A stretch of DNA of 64,000 nt, from positions 1 to 64,000 of the forward strand of contig JAZSMJ010000035.1 in assembly GCA_045535815.1 (NCBI GenBank), in the 5' to 3' direction. Every line of letters begins with the position of its first letter. Position 1 is the first letter of the stretch. This DNA comes from JAZSMJ01 sp045535815 (lineage in GTDB: Bacteria > Bacillota > Clostridia > Oscillospirales > CAG-272). The notes beneath the pieces are model-generated. The model ran no database searches and was not told the origin of the DNA. It was given only the letters and a program-made list of their open reading frames with translations. Below are positions 52,467-61,532 of the stretch, piece after piece. The position numbers and the translations under genes were made by a program.

Positions 52467-53054
52467 TTATTCTTCGTCCTCGCTGAGCTCATCCTCTTCA
52501 AGGAAATCGCTCAAATCAATTGATTCTTCCTCTGTTTCTGTCTCTGCAGCAGCAAGAGATTCAGATTCAGCTGCTTCAGATTCAGCAAGGTCAGCAAGCT
52601 CTTCTTCGTCAAGTGTGAAGAACTCGATAAGGGAGTTGTCGTTTACGTAAGACTCTGTTGCAGGATCATATATCATAAACGTATATTCGATAGTATCACC
52701 GGTAACAACAGTATTGGTGTTAGCTCTTCCGGTTTCAGGAAGAACACCGTTTATGGTATATTCCCAATAGTATGTAAGACCGTCAATCTCAGTTCTGTAG
52801 TAATAGCTTGCTTTTTCAACAGACGTATTCTGACTGTCAAGCGTTGCTCTGAGACCGTACATCATGATAGCTTCGTTTACAACGTCGATAACTGTGGGGT
52901 TTGCACCGTCAATAATAACTTCGGAATTAAAAACTTCGTCATTGCCGGCAATGAACTTAAGGTTAACGGTTGAAGTTACGTCGGGTCCGCCGCAAGATAC
53001 CATAACGGATGCTACTAAGATAATTGAAAATACTAAGCACAAAATCTTTTTCAT
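52467..53054 (-). CDS. DUF4430-type lipoprotein with acidic tail
   Basis: About 195 residues from ATG 53054, with AAAGGA 9 bases upstream. A signal peptide ends in lipobox VMVSC (Cys about 21). The domain that follows includes YYWEYTINGVLPETGRANT and TGDTIEYTFMIYDP, fitting the ubiquitin-like DUF4430 fold found in Gram-positive surface and transcobalamin-like proteins. The last 45 residues are almost all Glu, Asp, Ser and Ala. It should sit on the outer face of the membrane. Its role is unknown. Its promoter lies inside a hairpin that follows the PBP gene. Confidence 0.75.
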   Translation of the reverse strand: MKKILCLVFSIILVASVMVSCGGPDVTSTVNLKFIAGNDEVFNSEVIIDGANPTVIDVVNEAIMMYGLRATLDSQNTSVEKASYYYRTEIDGLTYYWEYTINGVLPETGRANTNTVVTGDTIEYTFMIYDPATESYVNDNSLIEFFTLDEEELADLAESEAAESESLAAAETETEEESIDLSDFLEEDELSEDEE

Positions 53055-53096
53055 AATTAGTTTTCCTTTCAAAAAAACATAAATGCTGTATGATAT

Positions 53097-53125
53097 ATTA
53101 TATATTCCGGAACCGCTTATGTCAA
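53097..53125 (-). promoter_or_regulatory. Promoter of the DUF4430-type gene, embedded in a hairpin
   Basis: On the minus strand TTGACA (53125-53120), a 17-base spacer and TATAAT (53102-53097): full consensus. The -35 occupies the loop and the spacer one arm of the inverted repeat at 53104-53139. Confidence 0.88.
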
Positions 53126-53139
53126 GCGGTTCACGGAAT
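53104..53139 (-). terminator. Hairpin after the class A PBP gene (possible terminator)
   Basis: ATTCCG, a one-base bulge, GAACCGCTT pairs with AAGCGGTTC and CGGAAT. It is a strong stem just after the stop codon, but no T-run follows on the minus strand (ATATATAAT instead), so it may protect the 3' end or terminate only partly. Confidence 0.6.
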
Positions 53140-53144
53140 TTTTA

Positions 53145-55781
53145 TCACCATATATACCCATCCGGTGCAGATGATCCGCCATCTCTGTCGTTTTCTTCAT
53201 CCTCGTAATCATCATCGTCCGAATTATTCAATATTGCTCCGGACATAGTCATTCCCGGCAGGCAGTGACTCTGACATATTCTGTTATATTGCTGAGCAAC
53301 GTTTGACGTTCCTGCATAGGTTCCCTCCGGAAGCTCATTTGCAAAGAACGCATTGTTGGGATCCGTGCACAGCACCGTGTATGCACTTACATCCCTGTAT
53401 ACATATTGAGCATCAGTAACGTATATCGGGAATTTAAAGCTTCTGTCAGTTATATTCAAAAGTCCAACCTTTTGAGTACCGGAGCATTTTGAGGTTGCAA
53501 TACCGCCATGCGTAACGTCATAGTCTACAAGCACATGACAATCGCAGTACTGCGTAGGAACCGTTGATTTGGTAAAATATCCCGTTTCGGCGCGGCTTCC
53601 TCTCGGATCGGCCTTGCAGGCATCTGTGAGAAGTTTACCCGAGTCCTTGCAATACGTTGCACTGACAAGGTCTGAATAATCGAATTTCTCAAGCGGAATT
53701 CCGGTAAGCTCCGATTCGTTTATAATCTCCTCGTGAATACGGGTCATTACTATATCCCATATCTTTACCGCAGGGCTTACAGATGCGGAAAAGCTGCTGA
53801 GACTCTTGGGCATTTCATATCCGAACCACACTCCACCAATATAATACGGAGTATATCCAACGAACCATCTGTCGTTGTCGTCAGACGTCGTACCTGTTTT
53901 GCCCGCTACGTCAATTTGGCTTTTAAGAGTTATAGAGCTTGCAGTACCGCTTGTAACAACGTTTTGCATAAGCTTTGTCATAACAGAAGCAGTCTGACCG
54001 CTTATTACTATTCTGCTGTCTGATTCGTTATCGACTATTACGTTTCCTTCGCTGTCAAGGATTTTTAAAACGATCTTCGGGGAGCTGTATATACCGTCGT
54101 TTTGGAAAATTGAGTATGCAGCAGTTAGCTCAAGCACCGTAACACCGTAGTTCATACCGCCAAGTGCAAGAGCCGAATAGTCCTTGTCAGTAATAACAGA
54201 ACCGCCTGTCAGCTCCATTCGTTCAATAAAGCTATTCATGCCGAGCTTGTTTTTAACGAAATCAAAGGAGTAATCAAGCCCAACCTTATCAAGAACCTTA
54301 TAGGCTACCGTATTAAGCGACTGAGAAACCGCATAGTTTACGTTTACAAGTCCTGCATATTTGTTTGAATAGTTCTTTGGATATCCGTCAGGACGAGAAT
54401 AGGTAATCGAGCCGTCTTCGTTCTCAGTTTCCACTCCAAAGGTTGCAGGCGTATCATCTATTACCGTTCCGTAATTAATATAGCCAAGGTCGATAGCAGG
54501 TGCATACACAGACAAAGGCTTGATTGAAGAACCGGGAGAACGTGTAGTCTGTGTTGCATAATTCAGAATTCTGTTTGATGTTTTTTCGCCTCTACCGCCT
54601 ACGAGCCCCAAAACGTCGCCTGTATATGGGTCTATAACAGTCATAGAACACTGAGGCTGAACTGCAGAATCATCTACCTTCTGGAAGTTTTCTTCATTTG
54701 CAAATTCTTCCTCGAGAATAGCTTGTATCTTCGGGTCCATAGCAGTGTATATCTGAAGTCCGCTGGTATATATCATATTCTCGGCAACTTCTTCGGAATA
54801 TCCGTATTCTTCCATAAGAAGATCTATTGTTTCTTCTATAACAGCATCCTTATACCATGAATTCGTTGAATTAACGAGAGTCTCGGTCTGTACGTTAAGC
54901 TCAAGCTCCTGACCGTATGCTGATATATATTCCTGATAAGTTATCTTACCAAGCTCGTACATTCTGTTAAGAATTACGTCTCTTCTGTATGCATTGTTTT
55001 CAGGATTAATTATAGGATCCCACTTTGTAGGTGCCTGAGTTATTCCTGCTATAGCCGCACACTCTATAAGAGTAAGCTCACTTACGTCTTTGCCGAAATA
55101 AGTATATGCGGCAGACTGCACACCGTAGCATCCTTGACTCAGATATATCAGATTAAGATACATTTCAAGAATCTCAGTTTTATCCTTTTCCTTTTCAAGC
55201 TGAAGTGCTCTTAAGATCTCCTGTATCTTTCTCTGGATCGTAACGTCATCATCACCGGTTGCATTTTTAATAAGCTGCTGTGTAATAGTTGAGCCGCCAT
55301 ACATATCTTGACCGGTGAAAAACTGCTTGGCAGCACCAACGGTTCTAATCCAGTCAACACCCTTGTGATTGGGAAATCTATGGTCTTCTATTGAAATAAA
55401 TGCGTCTATCAAATATGTGGGGATATCGTTATACGATACGTAAAGTCTGTTTTCCTTGGCGTAAATACGGTAATCTTCAATTTCAACCGGAGTTCCTATT
55501 CTGTTTTCACGGTCGGTGTAGTCCATGTAGTAGATCTTGGTAGTCATATCCTGACTTCCGATCATAGCATCGATCTCGTCAATGCTGTAATCAATATTAT
55601 TTCTGACGTAAACAGCAAAAACGCTTCCAACGATTGCACCGGTTATAAGACCGATAAGCATTACGGTCAAAACGATGCTCAAAATCACGGAAATGATCTT
55701 ACCGAATATCTTTCCCGCAAGCTTGAATGAAGAACCTATTTCATGCGCCAGTCCCGAATTATTCCCTTTAGAGTTTTTCAT
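53145..55781 (-). CDS. Class A penicillin-binding protein (PBP1A-type)
   Basis: A bifunctional enzyme that polymerises and cross-links peptidoglycan. The protein has 878 residues with a membrane helix near 30-55. The glycosyltransferase 51 domain shows EDHRFPNHKGVDW (catalytic Glu, about 112-124), GGSTITQQLIKN (about 141-152) and RKIQEI. The transpeptidase domain has SSIKP (SxxK, about residue 416), SQSLN (SxN) and AGKTGTT (KTG, about 630). A C-terminal extension after about 720 ends in an acidic Asp/Glu stretch. The ribosome site is weak. The gene is often called ponA or pbpA/mrcA in relatives. Confidence 0.94.
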   Translation of the reverse strand: MKNSKGNNSGLAHEIGSSFKLAGKIFGKIISVILSIVLTVMLIGLITGAIVGSVFAVYVRNNIDYSIDEIDAMIGSQDMTTKIYYMDYTDRENRIGTPVEIEDYRIYAKENRLYVSYNDIPTYLIDAFISIEDHRFPNHKGVDWIRTVGAAKQFFTGQDMYGGSTITQQLIKNATGDDDVTIQRKIQEILRALQLEKEKDKTEILEMYLNLIYLSQGCYGVQSAAYTYFGKDVSELTLIECAAIAGITQAPTKWDPIINPENNAYRRDVILNRMYELGKITYQEYISAYGQELELNVQTETLVNSTNSWYKDAVIEETIDLLMEEYGYSEEVAENMIYTSGLQIYTAMDPKIQAILEEEFANEENFQKVDDSAVQPQCSMTVIDPYTGDVLGLVGGRGEKTSNRILNYATQTTRSPGSSIKPLSVYAPAIDLGYINYGTVIDDTPATFGVETENEDGSITYSRPDGYPKNYSNKYAGLVNVNYAVSQSLNTVAYKVLDKVGLDYSFDFVKNKLGMNSFIERMELTGGSVITDKDYSALALGGMNYGVTVLELTAAYSIFQNDGIYSSPKIVLKILDSEGNVIVDNESDSRIVISGQTASVMTKLMQNVVTSGTASSITLKSQIDVAGKTGTTSDDNDRWFVGYTPYYIGGVWFGYEMPKSLSSFSASVSPAVKIWDIVMTRIHEEIINESELTGIPLEKFDYSDLVSATYCKDSGKLLTDACKADPRGSRAETGYFTKSTVPTQYCDCHVLVDYDVTHGGIATSKCSGTQKVGLLNITDRSFKFPIYVTDAQYVYRDVSAYTVLCTDPNNAFFANELPEGTYAGTSNVAQQYNRICQSHCLPGMTMSGAILNNSDDDDYEDEENDRDGGSSAPDGYIW

Positions 55782-55910
55782 TTCTATACGCTGACCGTAC
55801 CTTTCTTTTCAGTAATAATATACTAAAATAATTATAATGTTTATATTTGAATACATTGTGAATATTTGGATAATAATACAAATGCAAACACAAACAGGAT
55901 GGTAAAAAAT

Positions 55911-56249
55911 ATGTTAAAAAGAATTGTATTTGCTGTACTTGCAACAATATCAATCAATGCCGTAATAATATCAGATTCACTCACTTACAATATGTCCGAA
56001 AACATACAGTCTGAAACCGACCATATTGAAGCACTTGAAGAAGTGACTGATGAAAATACACCTATATATTATCTGTCCGAATACGATGGAAGGATAGGGG
56101 TATATTCAAGCAATATGGATACAGTTGTCAAAATAATAAATCAAAATATTCAAGCTCTTCCCGAGCGCGACCGTGAATATCTTGAGGAAGGAATTCCGGT
56201 CTATTCAGCATACGAGCTTCAGAGCATTATTGACTGTTATACAAGCTGA
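55911..56249 (+). CDS. BofC C-terminal-like membrane/secreted protein
   Basis: About 112 residues from ATG 55911, with AGGATGG 8 bases upstream. An N-terminal hydrophobic helix (about 4-22) is followed by a small domain: YYLSEYDGRIGVYS, ALPERDREYLEEGIPVYSAYELQSIIDCYTS. The pattern fits the BofC C-terminal domain, known in Bacillus from a forespore protein that restrains SpoIVB signalling. Similar small proteins occur in clostridia with unknown role. It is divergent from the PBP gene and convergent with dnaE. Confidence 0.6.
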   Translation: MLKRIVFAVLATISINAVIISDSLTYNMSENIQSETDHIEALEEVTDENTPIYYLSEYDGRIGVYSSNMDTVVKIINQNIQALPERDREYLEEGIPVYSAYELQSIIDCYTS

Positions 56250-56251
56250 TA

Positions 56252-59200
56252 CTATTTTACAACGACCGAATCATTTCCAGCTATCGACCTTAGTTCATTT
56301 AATACAGTATCGTTTAAAACAATACCGCCCGACAGCTTAAAATATTTAGACGTCTTCATATCGTAAACTATTAGCGGAGTATAGCCATCAAAAATCTCTG
56401 CAAGATTTTCTATCTTTAAAAATTCCTTTGATTCTATACTGCTTACTTTGACGTAAATCTTATGTTCTTTGTTCCTTTGTATATCATCGTTTGATTTATC
56501 TTCCCGTGCATTTTGAGCCTCAGACTGCTCGGTTTTCTTATACGGTATGTACTTTTCATTTGCAATCAACGGATATACACCTTGAGCTATAAATGAAACG
56601 TCATCCGAATTACGGTAGGAAACTGTTGCGGTAATGCATACCGGAGCATCCTTTAACAAAAAATGCATTGATGATTCCAATGCCTTGCTGAAGAAAACGA
56701 TTTCTATTTGAGATGATCTGTCTTCGATAGAAACAAAGGCCATTTTTTCACCGTTACGGGTAGTTTTAGCAGTGACATCCGTAATTATACCGCACACCAA
56801 TATTTGCTGTCTGTCCGCAAAAATGCGACCTTCAGACTCTTTGTCAGCAAGTGCAGAGAGAACGCTGAGCGAAACAGGAGAAATATCTGCAATATGCTTT
56901 GAATAATCGTCTATCATATGGCCGGAAAAATAAAATCCGGCTATTTCTTTTTCATAGGACAGCTTTTCCTTAACGGAAAGCTCCGGCATATCGGGATAGT
57001 CAATTTCATACGGCGCAACACTTCCGCCATCATCTGTAATTGAAAACAGATCAAGCTGTCCGCTAAGATTCGAATGATCTCTTGCCGACACAGAATCAGC
57101 AAGACTCTCATATACGGACAGAAGCGAGCTTCTGTTAATGCCAAAGCAGTCAACGGCGCCAGATTTTATCAATGCCTCAAGCTGTCGTTTGGTAATTCCC
57201 GAATCAGACATTCTGTAAACGAAATCCGAAAACGAGCTATACGGTGAAACGCTTCTGTTTTTTATTATATTAGCAGACAGTCCCTCTCCAAGTGACTTTA
57301 ATCCGCTAAGTCCAAATCGGATAGATTTACCGTCAGCTGATGCATGAAAATCAGCCATGCTTTCGTTTACGTCAGGTTGAAGAACGTCTATTCCAAGCTC
57401 ATGACATTCAGATATATACTCCGACATTTTAGGAGTATTATCAAGAACGGAGGTCAAAAGTGATGACATATAGTACGCAGGATAATTGGCCTTAAGGTAC
57501 GCTGCTCTGTACGAAAGTATGCTATACGCCGCTGCATGACTTTTCTTAAAACCGTAGTTTGCAAAATCAGTCATACTTTCAAACAGCTCTGAGGCATCCT
57601 GCTCAGCTATTCCGTGCTCCTTTGCACCCAATATGAAATTATCTCTTTCCTGCTCAATTACTCCGAATTTTTTCTTGGAAATTGCTCTTCTGACGATATC
57701 GGCTTTGCCGTATGAATAGCCGGCAATAGTTCTGAATATCTGCATTACCTGTTCCTGATATACGATACATCCCCACGTTTCATCAAGGATATCAGACAGC
57801 TGAGGGATATTATACGAAAGCGTAAGGATACCACCTTTAACGCCTCTTCTGTTTTCAATCAGCTTCGGAATAGAATCCATAGGGCCGGGACGGTACATAG
57901 CAATCGCAAGCATAATATCGTTTATATTTTCTGGCTGGAAATCGGCAAGCATATATCTCATCCCGGATGATTCAAGCTGAAAAACTCCGTTAGTAGCTCC
58001 GTTTGATATCATATCAAAGGTCTTTTTATCATCGAGCGGAATTTTATTAATATCAAATCCCGGGTTATTTTCTTTTATCTGCTTTTCGGTATCGGATATT
58101 ATTGTAAGATATCTTATAGCAAGAAAATCAAACTTCAAAAGCCCGAGAGATGCTATAGTATCCATATCAAATTGGGTAACTCTTACACCGTTTCTTACAG
58201 CAACCGGTACGTAATCATACAAAGGCTTGTCCGTAATTACTACGCCTGCTGCATGAACGGATGTATTACGAGGCATACCCTCAATAGCCATAGATATATC
58301 TATAAGCTTTTTGATTTGCGGATCGGAATTATACAGCTCTTTTATTTTTTTAGATTCCAAGCACTGCGAAAGCGATTCCTTTGATGATATCTGCTTTGTA
58401 ATAGCTTCTGTATCTCGGTAAGACATACCAAGCGCCCTGCCAACATCGAGAATAGCTGCCTTGGATGCAAGAGTACCAAATGTTATGATCTGAGAAACGT
58501 GGTCACTACCGTACTTTTCAGATACATAGTCAATAACCTCTCCACGTCTTTCATAGCAAAAATCTATATCAAAGTCAGGCATACTGATCCTTTCGGGATT
58601 AAGAAATGCCTCGAACAAAAGGTCAAACTTTATAGGATCAATATCGGTTATTCTTGTAAGGTATGCAACGAGACTTCCTGCTCCTGATCCTCTGCCGGGG
58701 CCTGTCGGTATACCGTGATTTTTTGCAAAATTTACAAAATCAGCTACGATAAGAAAATAATCGGAATATCCCATTGAGCTTATAACCGAAAGCTCATATT
58801 CAATACGGTCTTTATATTGCTGTGAAGCTTCGTCATCGTTTAGCTTTATCTCACCCTGCATTATCTTTTTGGCGAAGCCTTCATTTGTAAGCCGTCTCAG
58901 CTTTTCAGATGGAGAAATACCGTTTTCTGTTTTAAATGAAGGTGTATGTATTTTGGAAAAATCAAAATCAAAATTGCAGATATCCGCTATTTTGACTGTA
59001 TTTTCAATTGCTCTGCTGAATTTAGAAAATATCAATGACATTTCCTGCGTGCTTTTATAATAATACTCCGAAGATTCTATTTCATCAGGCATATAGTCGG
59101 AAACAACGCTTTTATTCTGTATACAATACAGTATTTTTCTGATATACGCATCGTTTTTTTCAATATAATGAACGTCGTTGCACGCAACCAATTCGATACC

Positions 59201-59791
59201 GGTGCTTGCAGAAATCAGAGCAAGCTCCCTGTTTATCAGATCATCCTCATCGGTTCCATGATCTTGAAGCTCAAGATAAAAATTTCCGTCGCCAAAAATC
59301 TCATTTAGCCGAAGAGCGTATTTTTTCGCTACTTCGGCTTCTCTGTTAATTATTGATTTTGAAATATACCCCTTTTTTCCTCCCGAAAGAGCTACAAGCC
59401 CTTCAGCATATTCACTGAGTAATTTTGTATCAATATGAGGTTTTTGAGTTTCGATTTCGTTAAAGCTTTTTGAAACAAGATACAGCAAATTCTTATATCC
59501 CGTCTCATTTTTCACCAAAAGAACAAGGCTGTGGTAATCATCCTCATTTTTTGAGGTATATCCTTCGTCTTCCTTTTCGGAAACGAACATCTCACATCCT
59601 ATAATCGGCTTTATGCCTTCATTTTTACAAGCACGGTAAAAATGAACGGCTCCGTACATAGCACCATAGTCCGTCAGCGCAACGGCAGAATGTCCGTTGC
59701 TTTTCGCCGCTTTAGCTATATCAGATATACGGCAAGCACCGTCCAAAAGACTGTATTCACTATGAAGATGCAAATGTACAAAATCCTGCAT
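56252..59791 (-). CDS. dnaE: DNA polymerase III subunit alpha
   Basis: Replicative polymerase subunit of 1179 residues. The PHP domain is at the N-terminus (HLHSEYSLLDGACRI, about 7-21). The polymerase active site is in GPGRGSGAGSLVAYL (about 366-380) and PDFDIDF (about 411-417). A helix-hairpin-helix region and an OB-fold (GIITDVTAKTTRNGEKMAFVSIED, about 1000-1023) follow. This is the DnaE1-like form; the PolC seen in many Bacillota is not in this window. It ends an operon after whiA, 12 bases apart, and its stop lies 2 bases from that of a convergent gene. Confidence 0.97.
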   Translation of the reverse strand: MQDFVHLHLHSEYSLLDGACRISDIAKAAKSNGHSAVALTDYGAMYGAVHFYRACKNEGIKPIIGCEMFVSEKEDEGYTSKNEDDYHSLVLLVKNETGYKNLLYLVSKSFNEIETQKPHIDTKLLSEYAEGLVALSGGKKGYISKSIINREAEVAKKYALRLNEIFGDGNFYLELQDHGTDEDDLINRELALISASTGIELVACNDVHYIEKNDAYIRKILYCIQNKSVVSDYMPDEIESSEYYYKSTQEMSLIFSKFSRAIENTVKIADICNFDFDFSKIHTPSFKTENGISPSEKLRRLTNEGFAKKIMQGEIKLNDDEASQQYKDRIEYELSVISSMGYSDYFLIVADFVNFAKNHGIPTGPGRGSGAGSLVAYLTRITDIDPIKFDLLFEAFLNPERISMPDFDIDFCYERRGEVIDYVSEKYGSDHVSQIITFGTLASKAAILDVGRALGMSYRDTEAITKQISSKESLSQCLESKKIKELYNSDPQIKKLIDISMAIEGMPRNTSVHAAGVVITDKPLYDYVPVAVRNGVRVTQFDMDTIASLGLLKFDFLAIRYLTIISDTEKQIKENNPGFDINKIPLDDKKTFDMISNGATNGVFQLESSGMRYMLADFQPENINDIMLAIAMYRPGPMDSIPKLIENRRGVKGGILTLSYNIPQLSDILDETWGCIVYQEQVMQIFRTIAGYSYGKADIVRRAISKKKFGVIEQERDNFILGAKEHGIAEQDASELFESMTDFANYGFKKSHAAAYSILSYRAAYLKANYPAYYMSSLLTSVLDNTPKMSEYISECHELGIDVLQPDVNESMADFHASADGKSIRFGLSGLKSLGEGLSANIIKNRSVSPYSSFSDFVYRMSDSGITKRQLEALIKSGAVDCFGINRSSLLSVYESLADSVSARDHSNLSGQLDLFSITDDGGSVAPYEIDYPDMPELSVKEKLSYEKEIAGFYFSGHMIDDYSKHIADISPVSLSVLSALADKESEGRIFADRQQILVCGIITDVTAKTTRNGEKMAFVSIEDRSSQIEIVFFSKALESSMHFLLKDAPVCITATVSYRNSDDVSFIAQGVYPLIANEKYIPYKKTEQSEAQNAREDKSNDDIQRNKEHKIYVKVSSIESKEFLKIENLAEIFDGYTPLIVYDMKTSKYFKLSGGIVLNDTVLNELRSIAGNDSVVVK

Positions 59792-59803
59792 ACTGAAGTC
59801 CTT

Positions 59804-60652
59804 TCAGCAATTTTTTGAAAATTCTATAATTTTTTTAAGTCTGTGATTAAGACCGGATTTGGATATCGGCGGTTCGTGAAGCTTTGCAAGCTCAGATAAC
59901 GGTGCGTCTGAATACTGTATGCGAAGCTGAGCAGTTTTTTTAAGTTCATCCGGAAGCAAATGCATTTTCTTATTTGACCTGATCAAATTTATTGCATTGA
60001 TAACGTTTTGAGCCGCTGAAACAGTTTTATCAATGTTTGCCGCATCGCAATTAGCAAGTCGATTGGCATTATTTCTCAAATCCTTTAAAATTTTGGTATT
60101 CATAACGTCGAATGCCGTTTTTTGCGCACCAATATAATTCAGAAAATCCTCAAGCAACTCACTGTCTTTATAATAAAGTATTATTTGATTTCTTCTGACC
60201 TGGAATTTAGGAGGCATATCAAGAGATTCAAGAATATCCATAAGAGGTCCTATAAGCTGTCTGTCAGGTAAAATAAGCTCGAGATTATATGCATGATCGG
60301 GATTTGTTATCGTACCGCAAGCAATAAATACTCCCTTTAAAAAGTTGCTTTTACAGCTTGTACACTTAAAAATCGAATCGTTTATAATAGCGTCTTCATC
60401 AAATAACGTCTCGCTGTCATTTATAAGCTCGAAAAGCTTTTTCTTTGATTTCTCGGAAGGCTTCAGCTTCTGAATAAATTCATCGATTTTCTCTCTTTCA
60501 TATGGATCCTGAAAGCGTGAGAAATGCTCCTCGTCATTTTTCAGAAAAAGCTCTATTCCATATTTGAGAGAAGCTTTGCAGCAAGCATTTTTAGGGATAG
60601 TATCGATCAAATGCATACGAGTCTGCGAAGAAAATGTTGTAGCTGAGCTCAT
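59804..60652 (-). CDS. whiA: WhiA-type DNA-binding regulator
   Basis: A 282-residue protein with an N-terminal LAGLIDADG-like domain (GVFIACGTITNPDHAYNLEL, about 107-126) and a C-terminal helix-turn-helix (LSELAKLHEPPISKSGLNHRLKK, about 252-274). WhiA controls sporulation in Streptomyces and cell division or chromosome segregation in Bacillus. It follows rapZ by 9 bases. In most Bacillota yvcK (glmR) lies between rapZ and whiA; it is missing here. Confidence 0.94.
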   Translation of the reverse strand: MSSATTFSSQTRMHLIDTIPKNACCKASLKYGIELFLKNDEEHFSRFQDPYEREKIDEFIQKLKPSEKSKKKLFELINDSETLFDEDAIINDSIFKCTSCKSNFLKGVFIACGTITNPDHAYNLELILPDRQLIGPLMDILESLDMPPKFQVRRNQIILYYKDSELLEDFLNYIGAQKTAFDVMNTKILKDLRNNANRLANCDAANIDKTVSAAQNVINAINLIRSNKKMHLLPDELKKTAQLRIQYSDAPLSELAKLHEPPISKSGLNHRLKKIIEFSKNC

Positions 60653-60661
60653 AATATTATC

Positions 60662-61519
60662 TCATTTCTGATAATCTCTGTGTACGATAAACACGTTCTC
60701 TTTTTTGTCTCTGAGGTAAGTACCCAATTTTTCTGCAATAGCAACAGATCTATGCTTTCCACCCGTACAGCCTATCGCAACTGTAAGCTGGGTCTTCCCT
60801 TCGTTAACGTATAAAGGAATTAAAAAATCGACCATATCTTTAAGCTTTTTTACAAACTCGTTAGTTTCATCGAATGAAAAAACATAATCTCTGACAGGCT
60901 TTTCAAGGCCTGTTTTATGCTTAAGGCTGTCAATATAGTAAGGATTGGGAAAGCATCTGACGTCGAAAACAAGATCGGCATCTGTAGGAATTCCGTATTT
61001 AAATCCGAACGACATACAAGATATAAGCATACTCTCATGCTGCTGTGTAGTAAAGATAGCATAAAGCTTTTCTCTGAGCTGCGCAGGCTTTAAAGTAGAC
61101 GTGTCGATTACGTAATCTGCACGATTTTTTACAACCGAAAGCATCTCTCTTTCCTGATCGATAGCTTCATTCATAGTAACGTTATTCAGAACAGTAAGAG
61201 GGTGTATTCTTCGTGTTTCTTTAAATCTGCCAATAAGCGTCTTTGTATCACAATCGATAAACAGAACCTTGGTATCATATCCGTTTGACTTAAGGTTATC
61301 AAGCTCATCCAAAAGTGATCTGAATTCGATTGCACCTCTGACGTCTATTATAAATGCAACGTTCGTTTCTTTTCCGGGTATATTCTTGTAGAGCTCGACA
61401 AACTTAGGTATCAATGGAACCGGCATATTATCAACACAATAATATCCAAGGTCCTCAAGTGTATTTGATGCCTGGGTTTTACCTGCCCCTGACATACCGG
61501 TAAGGATTATAAAATCCAT
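60662..61519 (-). CDS. rapZ: RNase adapter protein RapZ (YvcJ)
   Basis: A 285-residue P-loop protein: Walker A GMSGAGKT (residues 8-15), GCTGGKHRSV near the C-terminus (about 250-259) that binds nucleotide or small ligand, and the SFGFKYG segment (about 170-176). In Escherichia coli it links amino-sugar level to GlmS control; in Bacillus YvcJ is a nucleotide-binding protein affecting competence. It sits between murB and whiA. Confidence 0.95.
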   Translation of the reverse strand: MDFIILTGMSGAGKTQASNTLEDLGYYCVDNMPVPLIPKFVELYKNIPGKETNVAFIIDVRGAIEFRSLLDELDNLKSNGYDTKVLFIDCDTKTLIGRFKETRRIHPLTVLNNVTMNEAIDQEREMLSVVKNRADYVIDTSTLKPAQLREKLYAIFTTQQHESMLISCMSFGFKYGIPTDADLVFDVRCFPNPYYIDSLKHKTGLEKPVRDYVFSFDETNEFVKKLKDMVDFLIPLYVNEGKTQLTVAIGCTGGKHRSVAIAEKLGTYLRDKKENVFIVHRDYQK

Positions 61520-61532
61520 ATGCTTCTCCTGA

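Noticed and set aside
52411..52650. Serine-rich frame on the plus strand
   Set aside because: The serine runs are the complement of the acidic Glu/Asp tail of the lipoprotein gene.
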